This document shows, piece by piece, positions 33,028 to 45,239 of a DNA stretch of 64,000 nt. Below the pieces are notes generated by a model that searched no databases, was not told the origin of the DNA, and saw only the letters and a list, made by a program, of their open reading frames with translations. The translations under genes were made by a program, and so were the position numbers. Positions within the stretch are counted from its first letter, which is position 1; each line of letters opens with the position of its first letter. The stretch lies in contig VJWM01000196.1 of NCBI GenBank assembly GCA_010909165.1, positions 345,640 through 409,639 on the forward strand. Direction: 5' to 3'. The stretch is from Anthoceros angustus. Lineage: Eukaryota; Streptophyta; Anthocerotopsida; Anthocerotales; Anthocerotaceae.

Positions 33028-35050
33028 CCCCCAAGAGGTCATAGTCTGGAACAGGCAAAGGCCTACTTACTAGCGGAGATGAAGATGAGTGTCTGCGGAG
33101 ATGAAAATGAGTGTCCCCCATCTTTGAAGTAGTCTTGTAAATAGTGTTTGGCAATCCCTCTGCCATGTATGATGTACTTTAAGGTCATCAAGTTTAGTTA
33201 GTCCATGTTTTTTTTATCATTTTTTCAGTGAAAATCATTTTGAACATATTCCGAGCTAGCCACCTTCTGCACAATTTTTCTCTTTTTTTACTGTGCTGGT
33301 TGCGAGCTAGTGTTATTTGGTTCCATCTTGCTATATGCAAGTTGTGCCCACGCTTGCTATATGCAAGTTGTGCCCACGTAGATGGTTGTGTGCATGTTGT
33401 AATGATTGCGAAGATTGCCAATTAGTGTTATTTGGTACCACCTAGCTGGTTGTTGGCATGTTCTTTTTTTCCCCACCAGTCCATTTTCACCTATTATTTT
33501 TATTTTTTGTATGTTCACCATCCTTTATTTTTTTCTCATTTAATTTTATTTTAAATTTATTATATTATATTTTTAATCTTTACCATATTTTTAATCTTTT
33601 TTTCTCTATTTGTCCCTAGTTTACTCTGCTTTTCTCCACTTTCTTAGATTTCTCTTTTCCACTACTTTCACAATTATCTCCATCTTCCTCTTCCACATAA
33701 ATCATATTTAATGGCATCCAGTTTGGTTACCTGGTCGATATTATACTGCAACCTTTTAAGGTCAAAAGACAAAGACAGAGGATATGGAACTCTCAAAAAA
33801 GTCACACATAAGCCCGATAGAGAGAGGGTGCGGAAGTTGCATTCAATGTTACACGAGACTGATCACCCCGTTGTATAAGTATATGTATAATATATATATA
33901 ATGAATTTAAAATATTGGGGAACCAGACTCTGTAATAAAACGCAAGTAAAGGGTGTAGAGAATGCCAGCTGGCTGGCAATGACGAGATAGATATTATTAG
34001 GGCGAGCTCGGCACGGGCAAACGATGCATTGAATCCAGAGGCGTAGAGAGCACCAACCAGCGCACAGGCTATGATCGACTGTCCCCATTTGGTCCCTCTC
34101 CTTCTTATTATGTACATACCAAGTCCACTGTTCGGGTACCTGCAAAGCAAAGAGCAAAGCGTGCGTACATACATGTACATGCGTAGGTATACATACATGT
34201 ACAGTGTCAGCAGTACGCCAGCAGCGTGCCTTGGTACTGCAATGAAGCAAACGTGCCTGACGCATTTACCGCGCGCGGGGCGATTTGGTAGCGGGCCGCG
34301 GCCCGGTTGGGCGCCCGAGGAGTCGCTACCAGCTGGGATTGGTCGCCGCCCGCGCTGGCAGCCTTATCAAGCGAATATAATACAGGCGACACTTACACGT
34401 TCCCCAAAACTGAAGCCACGGCTACGGCTTCCGAGTCCCCGTTACGTCTTACGTCCCCGGCTTCGACTTCGAAACCCGCGAAAAAATGTTCGCCGGCCCA
34501 ACGAGATGATCGTTCCACAGTCTGTGCGCGGGAAAAAAGGCTGCGCAAAAATGTCGCGTAACGGGACGGCCCGGGGCGGGCCGGGCCGGGCCGGGCCCCG
34601 TAACAGGTCGGTGGCAGGCTGGGCCGCCTCGGGCTCCGGCGCCAGCTGCCGATGCTTCCCCGATCCCGGCGTTACGCAGCGGCAGCGCGTCAAGCAACGC
34701 GAAGGAACGCAGCGGCAGCGGCAGAAACCTCCGTCTCCGTCTCCGTCTCCGTCTCCGTCGCCCTCGCCCTCGCCCACCGCACGCCACTGGCAGCTCAGCG
34801 CCTGTTCCTGGCCCCCGGGCGCCCTCGCGGCCGCCTCGCCTCTCCCTCTCGCGATGTGGAGAATGCCGTGTTTGTTGTGACACACCGCACTGTGGATCCG
34901 GTGACGGAGTCCCACGCTCCCCCTCGAGCTGGCGGCTGTCTGGATCGGCCTCCCGCCTTTCCTCATCGCCATCCATCCGTCCACCTGAGACAGCCCGTTG
35001 ACGTGGCCTCTGCAGTCCTCTGTCACTGACCTTTAGGCGCGGTTCGTGGA
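33028..35050. other. AT-rich then GC-rich intergenic DNA upstream of the ATL gene
   Basis: 33030-34050 is AT-rich with a 26-bp tandem pair (CTTGCTATATGCAAGTTGTG...) near 33335-33385. From about 34250 it becomes strongly GC-rich, with a GGGCC run near 34570-34600. This GC-rich DNA may be a CpG-rich promoter of the downstream RING gene. The long overlapping frames on both strands here are compositional. Confidence 0.45.
34729..34776. repeat. (CCGTCT)n hexanucleotide repeat
   Basis: About six CCGTCT units grade into CCCTCG units. It lies in the GC-rich tract about 0.75 kb upstream of the RING gene. Confidence 0.9.
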
Positions 35051-35508
35051 GGGTAACAGGTGCAGGTGAGTCGGGTTGGCCGGGTGTATCACTTACTTCC
35101 TGCGTCCCTGGTGTGCGATTTTCTGCTCAGATTGCAAAGTTTTGTTGGAGCTGGTTGGAATTCTGCGTCCGGCCCGCCATTTTTTCATCTCCGGTGCGGA
35201 TGTTGCTGTGGCAGGGGCCTTGGCCTGTTGTCGTCACCTTGGTGAAATCGGTTGCGGGAAGGGATGGTGGAGGCGAGGGGGCAAGGGCGGCGTTGCTGAG
35301 GTTGCGATGGAAGATGGTGCGGTATTGCACGGGGCCGGGAGCGAGGGAGGCAGTGCGTTCCGCTGTTAGCCGGGCTGGTGCATCAGGGCAGAAGGCTAAG
35401 TCGATTCTATCTTGGAGCCATTTTTTATTGTATTCAGTCCGACAAGAGGCTGCAATCTTCACGGGAAGGCGCGGTGCTTAATTTATATGCTCGGCTCGCG
35501 GCGTGGTC

Positions 35509-36507
35509 ATGGACACCATGCCGGGCAGATTTTTGGCTGCCGAGGAGTCGCATCCTGTTTCTTCCCCGCCATACATCGCGCCTCCTCCACCTTTTGACAA
35601 TACCGAGCTTCCCAGCTTGAAGCCGAATCTGGCAATTATCCTCGTAGGTTTAGGTTTCACCTTCATGCTTGTGTGTGCGTTTGCGCTATTTGCGAAATGT
35701 ATGAATCCGCATTTTCAGAGGCGAAGGAATTTGAACTGGAATCTGGACTTGGAGGAGCACTCTGGAGGGGTGAAGGATGGGCCGGGTGTGGATCCCAAGG
35801 TCATCAATGCACTGCCTCTTGTCTACTACAGAAGGCGCTCTTCCACGAAACATAGTGCTGGTTTACAGGACCTGGAAAGGTCTTCGAGTGTTAAGCTGCG
35901 GTACAGCGAGCTGGAAAGCGAGTGTGCAGTTTGTCTGACCACGTTTGAGGAAGGGGAGCAGTTGCGGCAGCTTCCGGACTGTCAACATGCTTTCCATCCC
36001 CAGTGCGTCGACTCGTGGTTAAGATCTCAGCCTTCCTGTCCTCTGTGTAGGCGGAGCATTTTGGCAAGTCGAGACAAAGCGTCAGGTAGTAGTGCTTCAC
36101 AGGAGTTACAACCGCTGAGGACTGCAGTACTATCAGATTCTGTGGGAGCGTCTACGAGTGCGCATGCTGCTTCGGCACCTTTCGGCATGACTGGAACAGC
36201 GGATGGTCAGGCTCATTCGCCTGAAATTGTTGTGGTTGGAGGTGAGCCAGGGCAGGACATGCAATCCAGGCTGGTGGTTCCTGGCAGCCAGAGTCCTGTC
36301 TTCTCTATGTCCAGACACGCCAGTGAGGGGCTCGACCTAACCGAGATTCAGGCCTCCGATCAGGCTGCTGCCAGCTCCTCCGCCCATGTTGCAACGACAC
36401 CGGAGGTTGAGATTGCCCCACCGTCTGTTGAGAAGGCCAACGAGATGCAGGAAGTCGTAGTTCAAGCAGCAAGCACATCCTCGCCATCTCACTGGAGTGA
36501 AGTTTAA
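35509..36507 (+). CDS. ATL-family RING-H2 E3 ubiquitin ligase, single exon
   Basis: A 332-residue frame from ATG 35509. Residues 41-63 form one membrane segment (LAIILVGLGFTFMLV...). The GLD-type motif GVDPKVINALPLVYY at 93-107 and a canonical RING-H2 finger at 139-180 (Cys-x2-Cys-x14-Cys-x-His-x2-His-x2-Cys-x10-Cys-x2-Cys, with SWLRSQPSCPLCR) follow. This order, membrane segment then GLD then RING-H2, defines the plant ATL family, whose members are usually intronless as here. They recruit E2 enzymes and ubiquitinate targets at cellular membranes, often in stress or defence signalling. The Ser/Ala-rich tail (190-332) is low complexity and probably disordered. The frame is open a little upstream, but 35509 is the first ATG. 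Intact; the exact subfamily and target are unknown. Confidence 0.93.
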   Translation: MDTMPGRFLAAEESHPVSSPPYIAPPPPFDNTELPSLKPNLAIILVGLGFTFMLVCAFALFAKCMNPHFQRRRNLNWNLDLEEHSGGVKDGPGVDPKVINALPLVYYRRRSSTKHSAGLQDLERSSSVKLRYSELESECAVCLTTFEEGEQLRQLPDCQHAFHPQCVDSWLRSQPSCPLCRRSILASRDKASGSSASQELQPLRTAVLSDSVGASTSAHAASAPFGMTGTADGQAHSPEIVVVGGEPGQDMQSRLVVPGSQSPVFSMSRHASEGLDLTEIQASDQAAASSSAHVATTPEVEIAPPSVEKANEMQEVVVQAASTSSPSHWSEV

Positions 36508-38030
36508 CGTCCGCTGCTCTCAGGTAGCTTCACGGGAGTGGACTCTTCTGTACAGGGTCTGAAAGGTCTGCTCGCCAGTCGGTTTGTTTCCTCGGGACGG
36601 ACTGCAGCACTGTATATTTTGGGAATTGAAAATTGGCTCACAGCTTGGACTACTTGGCGTTGCTCAGCTCAACAACATGTGTCCACCGGATATGGTACCG
36701 GAGACAAATTGACGAGAAACCTGCTTGTTATCGTACTAGTCTACAGGCTCTTGAAGGTGTGAAAGAGGGCTCACTCAGTGGAGATGGGCAGGAATGGGCT
36801 GCTACAACAAGGTCAGGCCAGAGTGCCATCTGCAAGGTGTAGTGGGCAGGCAGCCACGCCACGTGACTAAAACACAAACGGAGCTCTGAAACGCAACTCC
36901 ATCTGGTCTACGGTAGCTTGCATTTGCGTTGCTTCACCAAATGGACTCGTGTTTCATGTTGTCTTAGGAGCAGGCGTTCCGCCGTATTGAAGTGGCTACG
37001 ACGAGATCTCAAAGTATGTTGCGCAACTTTCGCGTCGAAGGCTGATGGGGACCTTCCCCCCAGCTTCCTCCTTAATTATCTCGCCCGTCCAGCGCATCTG
37101 GTGGGCTCCACCACCTACATTACCCTCAATGCCTCCCCGACTGGCCAGGCGCTGGTGCACATGTCGTATTAGAGATTTTAGGTGGTTACTATCCACTGTT
37201 TTCGTCTCATGTAGAACAGTAGTCGGTTAAGGAAGTATCTTTCAATGTCGTCCACCGATTCTTGACTCCAGGAGATCGCGATTCGCAATTGTGAGTGGCA
37301 GGCATGCCAGGATAAGGCGGCCTCAAGGCTCGAATAGGTAGTCCAATATCAGGCGGGTAGGTAGTGAATCGGCAGTTGTGTCCAAAACAAATAAATACTC
37401 TCATAAAAATATTTTTTCTAAAATACATTGTATCGTCTAGCTAGGATTTGCAGTTTAGAAAGCCTCAATGTTATAGGAAATCATTACAAGGTGATTGCTC
37501 CGATTGTGCCAAAGGTTTTGAGCATATTATGAAGTATATATTTGTTTTTATTATTTTTAATCTAATTTTCTAATGTTTTCAGAGCATGATTTCTGTAATA
37601 TGCTTAGTCTTCTAATATAGTACTGGAGCACGCTTCTACAATCTATGTTTATATCGCGGTTGTTTGGAAGGTTCTTTTGATACATCTAACAACCGTGTAG
37701 TTGGGAAGTTTCATTTGCGCTTCAAACTGAGCTCTTTGCACCTATGAAAGGTGCAATGTCCATTGGGTTTAGTGTTTGTCGATTTAGGTTCCTTTCCCTC
37801 TACTACATAGTTTTTGGGTGTATTTGAACACTTTTTAAGCTTATTTAAGGGACATCCAGTTGAAGAAAATGTACCCTTACTAAGCAGAGGGTGATTGTTT
37901 GAAGTGTTGCTTTGTCTCTGGCAATATGGCTTCTAATTTTCAAAGCTTTTTTGTGAAGTTATAAGGCTTGCTTCACCTTCAATATCGAAGGGCAAGCAAG
38001 TGTTAGTTAGCTATCATGGGTGTGTGGTTC
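36508..38030. other. downstream of the ATL gene: probable 3' untranslated region then AT-rich DNA
   Basis: The first few hundred bases are likely the ATL 3' untranslated region. From 37400 the DNA is AT-rich with no recognisable coding sequence. Confidence 0.45.
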
Positions 38031-38790
38031 TTATGATCACTCGTAGAAAATCCATCTAGGAGATGATTCCTCATATTGGAGTTGGTATTATCACAACATG
38101 TAGGTCAATCTAGGATCAGTATGTTTACCTTGGAGATGACAGGTCTCTTATATCTCCTGGTTGGGGCACTGTAAATTTACGAGTTTCATCTGGAGTCCCT
38201 CTAACATTGCATGATGTTTATTATGTGCCTGACATGACTAGAAATCTAAATTCGGTTAGAAGTGCATGATGTTTATTATGTGCCTGACATGACTAGAAAT
38301 CTAAATTCGGTTAGAAGACTAAGTAGACAATAACAGTCATGTGCTGTTTACCAGAACAGACTGCCCAGTAATAGATGCATTTAATCACCAAAAGTACTTG
38401 CCTATGGATCATCTGACTATGATCTGTTCCGTCTCCACACACAAAGTGGAGCAGTGGAGTCCCACTTGACACAGGATGTCTCCCATGTGACTGCACAATA
38501 GATTGCCAAAGCTAAGTTATGGCATTTCACGATTAGGTCACCCACACATGGCTAAATTGCAGAAATTAGCTATAAGTGATTTTTACCAGGATGGGAAGAT
38601 TGGCCCCTTAAGCGCCATCCCACTTTGTGAGTCTTGTGTGCTTTCTAAGAGGCACCAAGTAGCCTTCAAGAATCAGGCTCCACATCGAACACACCATGCG
38701 GAAATCTATTTACAATTGCGGGGTCAATGCGGTCATTCCACGCATCGTGACATGGCACAGATCTCTATGGTTACATGCATATGATGAATG
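38030..38790 (+). mobile_element. Ty1/copia fragment: protease-linker and gag-pre-integrase domain
   Basis: About 38110-38260 encodes VYLGDDRSLISPGWGTVNLR and TLHDVYYVPDMTRNLNSV, the usual segment before the copia protease-integrase linker. Frame 38503-38784 has the gag-pre-integrase zinc finger SRLGHPHMAKLQKL and CESCVLSKRHQVAF. A 55-bp exact tandem duplication (38208-38317) lies inside it. Integrase proper and RT do not follow, so it is a truncated relic. Confidence 0.85.
38208..38317. repeat. 55-bp tandem duplication, two identical copies
   Basis: TGCATGATGTTTATTATGTG begins at 38208 and again at 38263, with the remaining bases identical up to TTAGAAG. The duplication shifts the copia reading frame. 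Perfect identity suggests it is recent, or an assembly stutter. Confidence 0.92.
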
Positions 38791-40740
38791 CATTCATCAT
38801 GTCCGCTACTAATCACCCGCGCGGCGAAGGCTTTCCACCACAATAGACCTCGTCTGGCCGTGTTCAGATCGATTTTCTTATGGCAATGCATTTCGCTATT
38901 CGGTCGTCTGGTATAAGCGCCCGGCATGGTCGATATGCAATTTGCAATTCCGATAAGCTCTCGGCCATGACACTCAACACACATGGACGAGGCTTGGAAT
39001 CGGGTGCCACTACCGGCCTTCCCTACGCCTCAGTCTCGAAGGGGGGACCAACTCGTGCACGCCAATGCGTCGGCCCGTAACGTGCAGTGCCTATGGAATG
39101 CCGATTGGGGCGGCGCTGTACTTCTGTCAGTCCCCCTATTGCTGGGTGTTCGATTGAAGGATATGCATGACGATGCTCATCGATGCAATGCTATTTAGGC
39201 ACCGATCATGTTTGTACCATGCCTGAGCAGCCATCGTGAACGAAAAATGATACTGCAAGCCAAGCTTAGAACAACGGGACACCGTGGACACCGAACAGCA
39301 GCCTTTATCACCGGCTGTCCGGTGTTGTGCAAGACTTGGGCCGTTGTCTGCATCACAAGTTGTCTCACAATGTTTGGAGTCCAACACAAAAAGCAACGTT
39401 AACCAAACTGGTCGTCTGCAGATTTCCTAGCCCTCACACCTCTCTTCCAATCCCAAATTCAGATGCCACAAGTTTTTTTTGGCTGTCCACCCAATCGTTG
39501 TCTGGAGAGTCAATTAGGCCATCATACTTCTTGGTCGCCGTCTCAAGGGGATGGACCTCTAATCCATCAGCCCCCCCCCCGTCCCCCAATGTTGCAACAA
39601 AACCCTCTTCTCTAGCCATCTCGCCAATGTGCGCTGCGCCTTTCTCACTAACCTCCCCTGCACTTGTCGACACATGTCCTACAACACCAGTCGTAAGTGG
39701 ATTTGACACGCCTCCAATTGTGCATCGCGTCTTCTTGTCTGCATGCCGCTTCATACTCACGAAACAACCTCGTGAAGGATCGTGTGGCAGCACATGATGG
39801 TGGAAAGAGGAGAGGAGAGGAGGAGGCAAGTCTAACTCTCTCCTATTGAGATGAGGGTTTGGAGGGTATAAATACCCTCCAACAGGGCTCCCTAGGAAGC
39901 TCCACAAGAAGCCCCTAAGAAGGAGCACAAGAAGCTTCCTAGTGATTAGCTTCAGCTAAACTAATGATACTTAACTGACACCTAACTTAGACTAAGTGTA
40001 TTTGTGGAATGGGGTTTCTGCGTCCCAGAGGCGCAAAGAGGTCACATTACCCTCTATGTCGTTATAGTCCTAGGATTCGATCCCAAGGGAATGGTTTTGT
40101 GTCAAGATGTTCCAATCTACGGGTCCTAGACCTACCACAACCGATCTTTACCCTACCAGAAACAGCCACCGTGGAGATCCCAACCACCGCAGTGGTGCGT
40201 TCAGCCACCGCAGTGGTTGATTCAACCACTGTAGTGGGCCACCACCCCGCTGGGCCGGTTGTCACTCGCCTTCCGGCGAGGTCTCTGAGAGTTATGGCTT
40301 TACACACACACACCTAGACTCACACCTGGTCTAATTCTCTCAGGGAAGTCCGTCCTCGAACTTCCGGAATTAGGCACCACGATCAATACGAAATCTCACT
40401 CTGGCGCCGACCCTCACGACCACTCGCCTTTTCTATCACCCGCGTTTTCTCAAATCGCTGCATATCCCTCCCCCTCTGACGCTCACCTCCACAGAACCTT
40501 TCCCACATGGATACCTTCCCCACCCCCTCTCTTCCCTTTCTCAGCCACAGACCTCACCCCGGGCCCCACAGACCCCACCCCCTCATAGAATTAAACACGT
40601 TCTGATGGACAATTCCTAGGAGGGGGACAGAGGAGGCACGGTCAGTACTTGGGCAATTCACCCGCCGACGATCTCACCTCGACTTCCGAGCAACCTTTGC
40701 CCCGTTCCAACATACCGGGCGCCCCTCACCAATTGTCGCC
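38791..40740. other. unassigned DNA between the copia fragment and the tandem duplication
   Basis: A 164-residue minus-strand frame (39928-39434) is not recognised. A C10 run occurs near 39570. GGGTATAAATACCC at about 39857 looks like a TATA-containing promoter or an LTR promoter, but no paired LTR was found. The Thr/Val-rich frame at 40009-40317 derives from a repeated ACCACCGCAGTGG-like word. Confidence 0.4.
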
Positions 40741-40744
40741 CCCG

Positions 40745-42860
40745 TGTGAGCTTGGCCACTCCGCTCTCGACCATCCAGGGATCTTCCCGGTCTTCTTGTG
40801 ACGAGAAAACGATGTGCCGAACCGGTTCGGTGTTGATCAGACGTCTCCAATCAACCCCGAGGATTCGATACGGAAGTTCACACGAAATGCATTAAGAGAG
40901 ACACTCAAAGGGTCTCTTATACATCTAGTCGCAGCTCGATGTCACTTCTCTCCAAAGGTTCAAAAAATTATAGCTCTTACCACGAGCACCCCTACCAATC
41001 CAGTGCAACCATGTACCGCAGGCTCGAACACCCTATCCCCTAACCCCAAAGGAACCCGGACCTATGATGTCGCTGCGCCTAAAATCAGCACGCTGGTTGC
41101 TGCCTAGCTCTACGGCCCATAGGGGTCCCTCTCGCTCGCCGCCACGCCCCGATCCGAGCGATTTTCCCCAAAACCTCCACCTCGCTCGCCCGGCCACGCG
41201 CCTGATCGGCGATTTTCCCCAAAACCTCCACCTCGCTCTCGCTGCCTGCGGTTTCCTCGCGCCTTCCGTGGGCGTTGCTGTGGCCTCTACATCGTTGTCC
41301 GCTCCTCCTCAGACAGCCATCGTGCTCCTCCCTCCATGCTCAGCCTCGCCTCGCTCATCTCCTCCAAAGACTACGGGTAGGCGCAGCTCCTATTCAAGGA
41401 ACACTGTAAACGCCTATGGCGGTCAAGATGTCGACCCGGTGGTTTACGCCCCTCTGTCCCAACAACCACATACACGTTTAGAGTGAGCACCGCTCACCAT
41501 GCGTGCGGCTGTGGACATGAGCATCCTCATCCGACGCGAAGACAACGCCTTCCGACAGAGGTCCTTACCCTCTCCTCCGTGGACAATCCGGGCCGGGCCG
41601 GGTTTCTGTGATCTGCCTCCCCATCTGCAGCGCTTGGTGGCTTCCCCACCTCGGTTCCTCCTTCCGCGACGTGGCGGTTTAGCCACCGTGGTGGTTACTT
41701 CCCCGGTGGTTGCTTGACTCTGCTGTTGCCGGCCTTTCTTGGTTTGGCCGCCTCTCTCTTGACTGCCCTAGCTTCTGCCTCTCGCTTGTATCTCCGCCAC
41801 TTCTTGAATTTCTCCAGGCGCCATTGTTTCCACTTGCTCTCGACCATCCGAGGATCTTCCGGTCTTCTTGTGACGAAAGCGATGTGCCGAACGGTTCGGT
41901 GTTGATCGACGTCTCCAATCAACCCGCGATTCGATACGGAAGTTCACACGAATAAATGCATTGAGAGACACTCAAAGGGTCTCTTATACATCTAGCAGTT
42001 GATCTGACTCACTTCTCTCCGATGTCTAAAATTGTAGCTCTTACCACGAGCACCCCTACCAATCCGAGCAACTTCTGACTCTGCGAGCTCTCGAACACCC
42101 TATCCCCTAACCCCAAAGGAACCCGGACCTATGATGTCGCGCCTAAAATCGGTTGCCTCATGATTCTTTGCTCTGACCCATAGGGGTCCCTCTCGCTCGC
42201 CCGGCCCGCCTGATCGGCGATTTTCCCCAAAACCTCCACCTCGCTCTCGGCACTGCGGTTTCCTCGCGCCTTCCGTGGGCGTTGCGGCGCTGTGGCCTCT
42301 ACATCGTTGTCCGCTCCTCCTCCTTTGGGCAGCCATGTGCTCCTCCCTCCATGCTCAGCCTCGCCTCGCTCATCTCCTCCGGCACTACTTGCGGGGTAGG
42401 CGCCGCTCTATTCGAAGGAACAAGCGTAGCGCCATGGCGGTCAAGATGTCTGACCGTGGTTTACGCCCCTCTGTCCCAACATACACGTTTAGAGTGAGCA
42501 CGCTCACCATGCGAGCGGCAGGGGACATGAGCATCCTCATCCGCCGCGCTGTCGCCCCTTGTCTGAGGTCCTTACCCTCTCCTCCGTGGACAATCACTGG
42601 GCGGGCTGCTGGGTTTCGAGGATCTGCCTCCCCATCTGCGGTACTCACAGCCTGGCTTCCCCACCTCGGTTCCTCCTTCATGACGGTGGCGGTTTAGCCA
42701 CCGTGGTGGTTACTTCCCCGGTGGTTGCTTGACTCTGCGGCTGTTGCTCGGCCTTTCTTGGTTTGGCCGCCTCTCTCTTGACTGGCCTAGCTTCATCTCT
42801 CTCGCTTGTATCTCTCATGACTTCTTGAATTTCTCAGGCGCCATTGTTTCCACTTGCTCC
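40745..42860. repeat. tandem duplication, unit about 1.05-1.09 kb
   Basis: Copy 1 (about 40745-41833) and copy 2 (about 41834-42860) share the same series of landmarks: CTCTCGACCATCC, GTCTTCTTGTGACGA, CGGTTCGGTGTTGATC, ACTCAAAGGGTCTCTTATAC, CCCCAAAACCTCCACCTCGC and CCTCTACATCGTTGTCCGC. Each ends with a TTTAGCCACCGTGGTGG word followed by CTTGACTCTG. Differences are mainly short indels. No protein family is recognised in any frame; the minus-strand frames are Arg/Lys-rich. Confidence 0.88.
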
Positions 42861-44556
42861 TGGACTCGAGACCTCATCTTGAAGCTCCTCAATTGTAGCA
42901 TCGCCCCTTGACTGATTCACTAAGGCCTCTGTTGGGTGGACATGGCCCTTGCTCCATGCCTTGCATAGGGCCGCCTCGCATTCCGTCTGCGCTCCTCGCC
43001 ACCTTGTTCTCGCCTTCCGGGCTCTCCAACTTTCCTTGAGCAACTTCTCATTGTCCACTCGGCCGGTGAGAGCCATGGCTGCTGGTCGAGGAGATCGCTG
43101 CGTCGAGCCATGGCGTCGGGCTGCAGATTCCGGGTGGGCATCCCCGTGCCCATTCCCTCCACAACAATTCTCGCCTGGCGGTGTCACCTATCTCCACTTT
43201 GGGGTCGGTGAAATGTCGCCAAAAATGTCCGGAGCTCGTCGCGGACTTGGCTCTAACCCCTCTTCTTCTAGGGGTTGGTTTGCCTTCTTCCTCCTCCGCT
43301 CCAATCTCTCCTAGCGGCATGACCTCCCCACACAGAGGACAACTTGTCGTTTCCCTTTTATTTTCTCCTCCTTCACCGCGTTCCTCTGCCGATTCGACTG
43401 GTGACCCTAGGTGTGTGGGTTCCTCTTCTGCTGGTCCTTCCCTTCTTCATGACCCGTTCTCATCGCGCCCTCAGCTTCTTGCCCTTGGAAACCTCCCACC
43501 TTCATCCAAGATCTTCTAGGGCGCATTCCCAATTTAGAATCCTTCCGGAATCCTCCTTCACTCCTCCTCCTCTACCTTGGGTTTCCGGCCGGTTTCCAGC
43601 TATGAAGGCGGACCACCAACTCCAGTTAGACACCGGAATCGAATACATGAATTAGAAAAGGTGAAATCAAGGAGGGCCGAGGGAAGGGGAAACAAGTCGC
43701 CTTCTCCTCAGGCTCTTTCAAAGATCATCCTCCCCAATCGATTTGTGTACCCTTAACCACCTCATGAAGACGAGTAGTGATACGCCATATGATCCAACTT
43801 CCGGCTCAGAAACACAAAATCCACTTGGCCAATCCCACCACCAGCATACACGAGTTGGCGAGTCACCCATCCATTGTTCACCCTCACTTCTCCGGGCTTC
43901 ATGAGCGCAGCCTCGTGGTCTTCTTCTCCGGGGTCAATTACCAAGCTTCCATCCTCGATGCTTCGCCCATACATCGCCTCGAAGAGCCCCAAATCCCGCC
44001 ATGCCTCTTCCTCGCGTCGCCCTCTTGCGACTGGTTCTCAATTGCGGCGCACTCTTGCACCAATGCCGTCAGAACACCATTTCTTCTCCATAAATGTGCC
44101 CAGCCCCACAGCCGCTCACCTTCCGATGGTCCATGTTGGGCCACCTGATGGTGGATTTCGCCGCTGGGCGCCATCTCCCTTTCTCCTTGTTTCTCAGAAA
44201 AGAACTGACCCACCCGCAACACCGGGTCGTAAAAGGAACACCACCCTTGCACGCTTCTTCCACTCCCCTTGGCTGGCGCTCTTGCCTCGGCCACTTTTCC
44301 TTCACTGCCACTGGTTTCCTTCCTCCGCCACTGCTCGACCGATGACACGTTCTACCGCAAATAAACAGAGACTCGCCCAGGTTAGCTGCGCGCCAGCCTT
44401 GCCGCAGCCCGCCCGACGCCTGCCTCGAAATTCACTCGCGGCCGGGTGTGTCCGCTTCGCCTGCGCCCGACCGTCGCAGCCCGCCCGCCACTAGGGTTGT
44501 AAACTCCTCGTCTCAGACGTCCCTGCTTCTTGCCACCGTGGTGGGCTGGCCACCTC
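42861..44556 (-). other. unassigned GC-rich DNA, weak minus-strand coding signal
   Basis: Minus-strand frames 43187-42834 and 43992-43762 (containing GEVRVNNGWVTRQLVYAGGG) have protein-like texture and may belong to one frameshifted product. I recognise no domain. The region ends at the CACTA insertion point. Confidence 0.3.
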
Positions 44557-44559
44557 CCA

Positions 44560-44588
44560 CCCTATTAGAAAAGGGCACCCCATGTTAC
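44560..44588 (+). repeat. left terminal inverted repeat of the CACTA element
   Basis: 29 bp starting CCCTATTAGAAAAGGGC. It pairs with the reverse complement of 62396-62424 with a single mismatch at position 6. Confidence 0.93.
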
Positions 44589-45070
44589 GATCGATGTTGC
44601 AATTTTTTGTTACACTTCCACATTGCAACATGTTTTGGAGGTTGGTATTAAGTTTGTTAGTTACATCCCGTTTGGTGCGACCATCTTAACACGAACGCAC
44701 TCTCTCTTCCCACCTCCCCCTTCCGGGTACACCTCTCTCACAAGCATTGTTAATAATTTCCCACCTTGTATTACGATCGTGTTGCAATTTTATGTAACAC
44801 TTCCAACTTCGATGGTTTGATGGCTTGTGTTAAGTTGGTCCATTCTTTCTCTTCCTTCTCCCACCATCCTAACACAATGCTTGGTCTCTCACTTCATGTA
44901 CCACTTCAAAATTGCAACACTTTATGGTGGCTTGGTGTTCAAGGTGTCCTTTTCTTATCCACCTTCTCACCCCATCTTAACACAATACTTGGTCTCTCTC
45001 CTCTCACCTCACCCTCCTATTTATTGCCCCCTTATCACACCCTTTTATACTCTTTCACTTCTCCTCCTCC
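44589..45070. repeat. left subterminal repeats (TTGCAA / TTAACA words)
   Basis: GTTGCAATTTTTTGTTACAC, CATTGCAACATG, GTTGCAATTTTATGTAACAC and several TTAACACAATGCTTGGTCTC / TTAACACAATACTTGGTCTC copies recur. They mirror the right-end words in inverted orientation, consistent with binding sites for an element-encoded protein. Confidence 0.7.
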
Positions 45071-45239
45071 TTCATGGTATGAGAAGGACCTCCCTATCAC
45101 CATTTTATACTCTTCCACTATTCCTCTTTCAACTTGCTTGTTACAATGACCTCTCTGCCTTGCTGTCCTTCCCTTCCTTTTACCTCCTTTGCATATACTC
45201 AATATACATATATATGTTTGTAGGCTTCAAGACATAAGT

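Noticed and set aside
34071-35029. Long overlapping frames on both strands, up to 269 residues, upstream of the ATL gene
   Set aside because: They are Pro/Arg/Ser-rich products of GC-rich DNA and the CCGTCT repeat, with no domain. A promoter or CpG-rich region is more likely.
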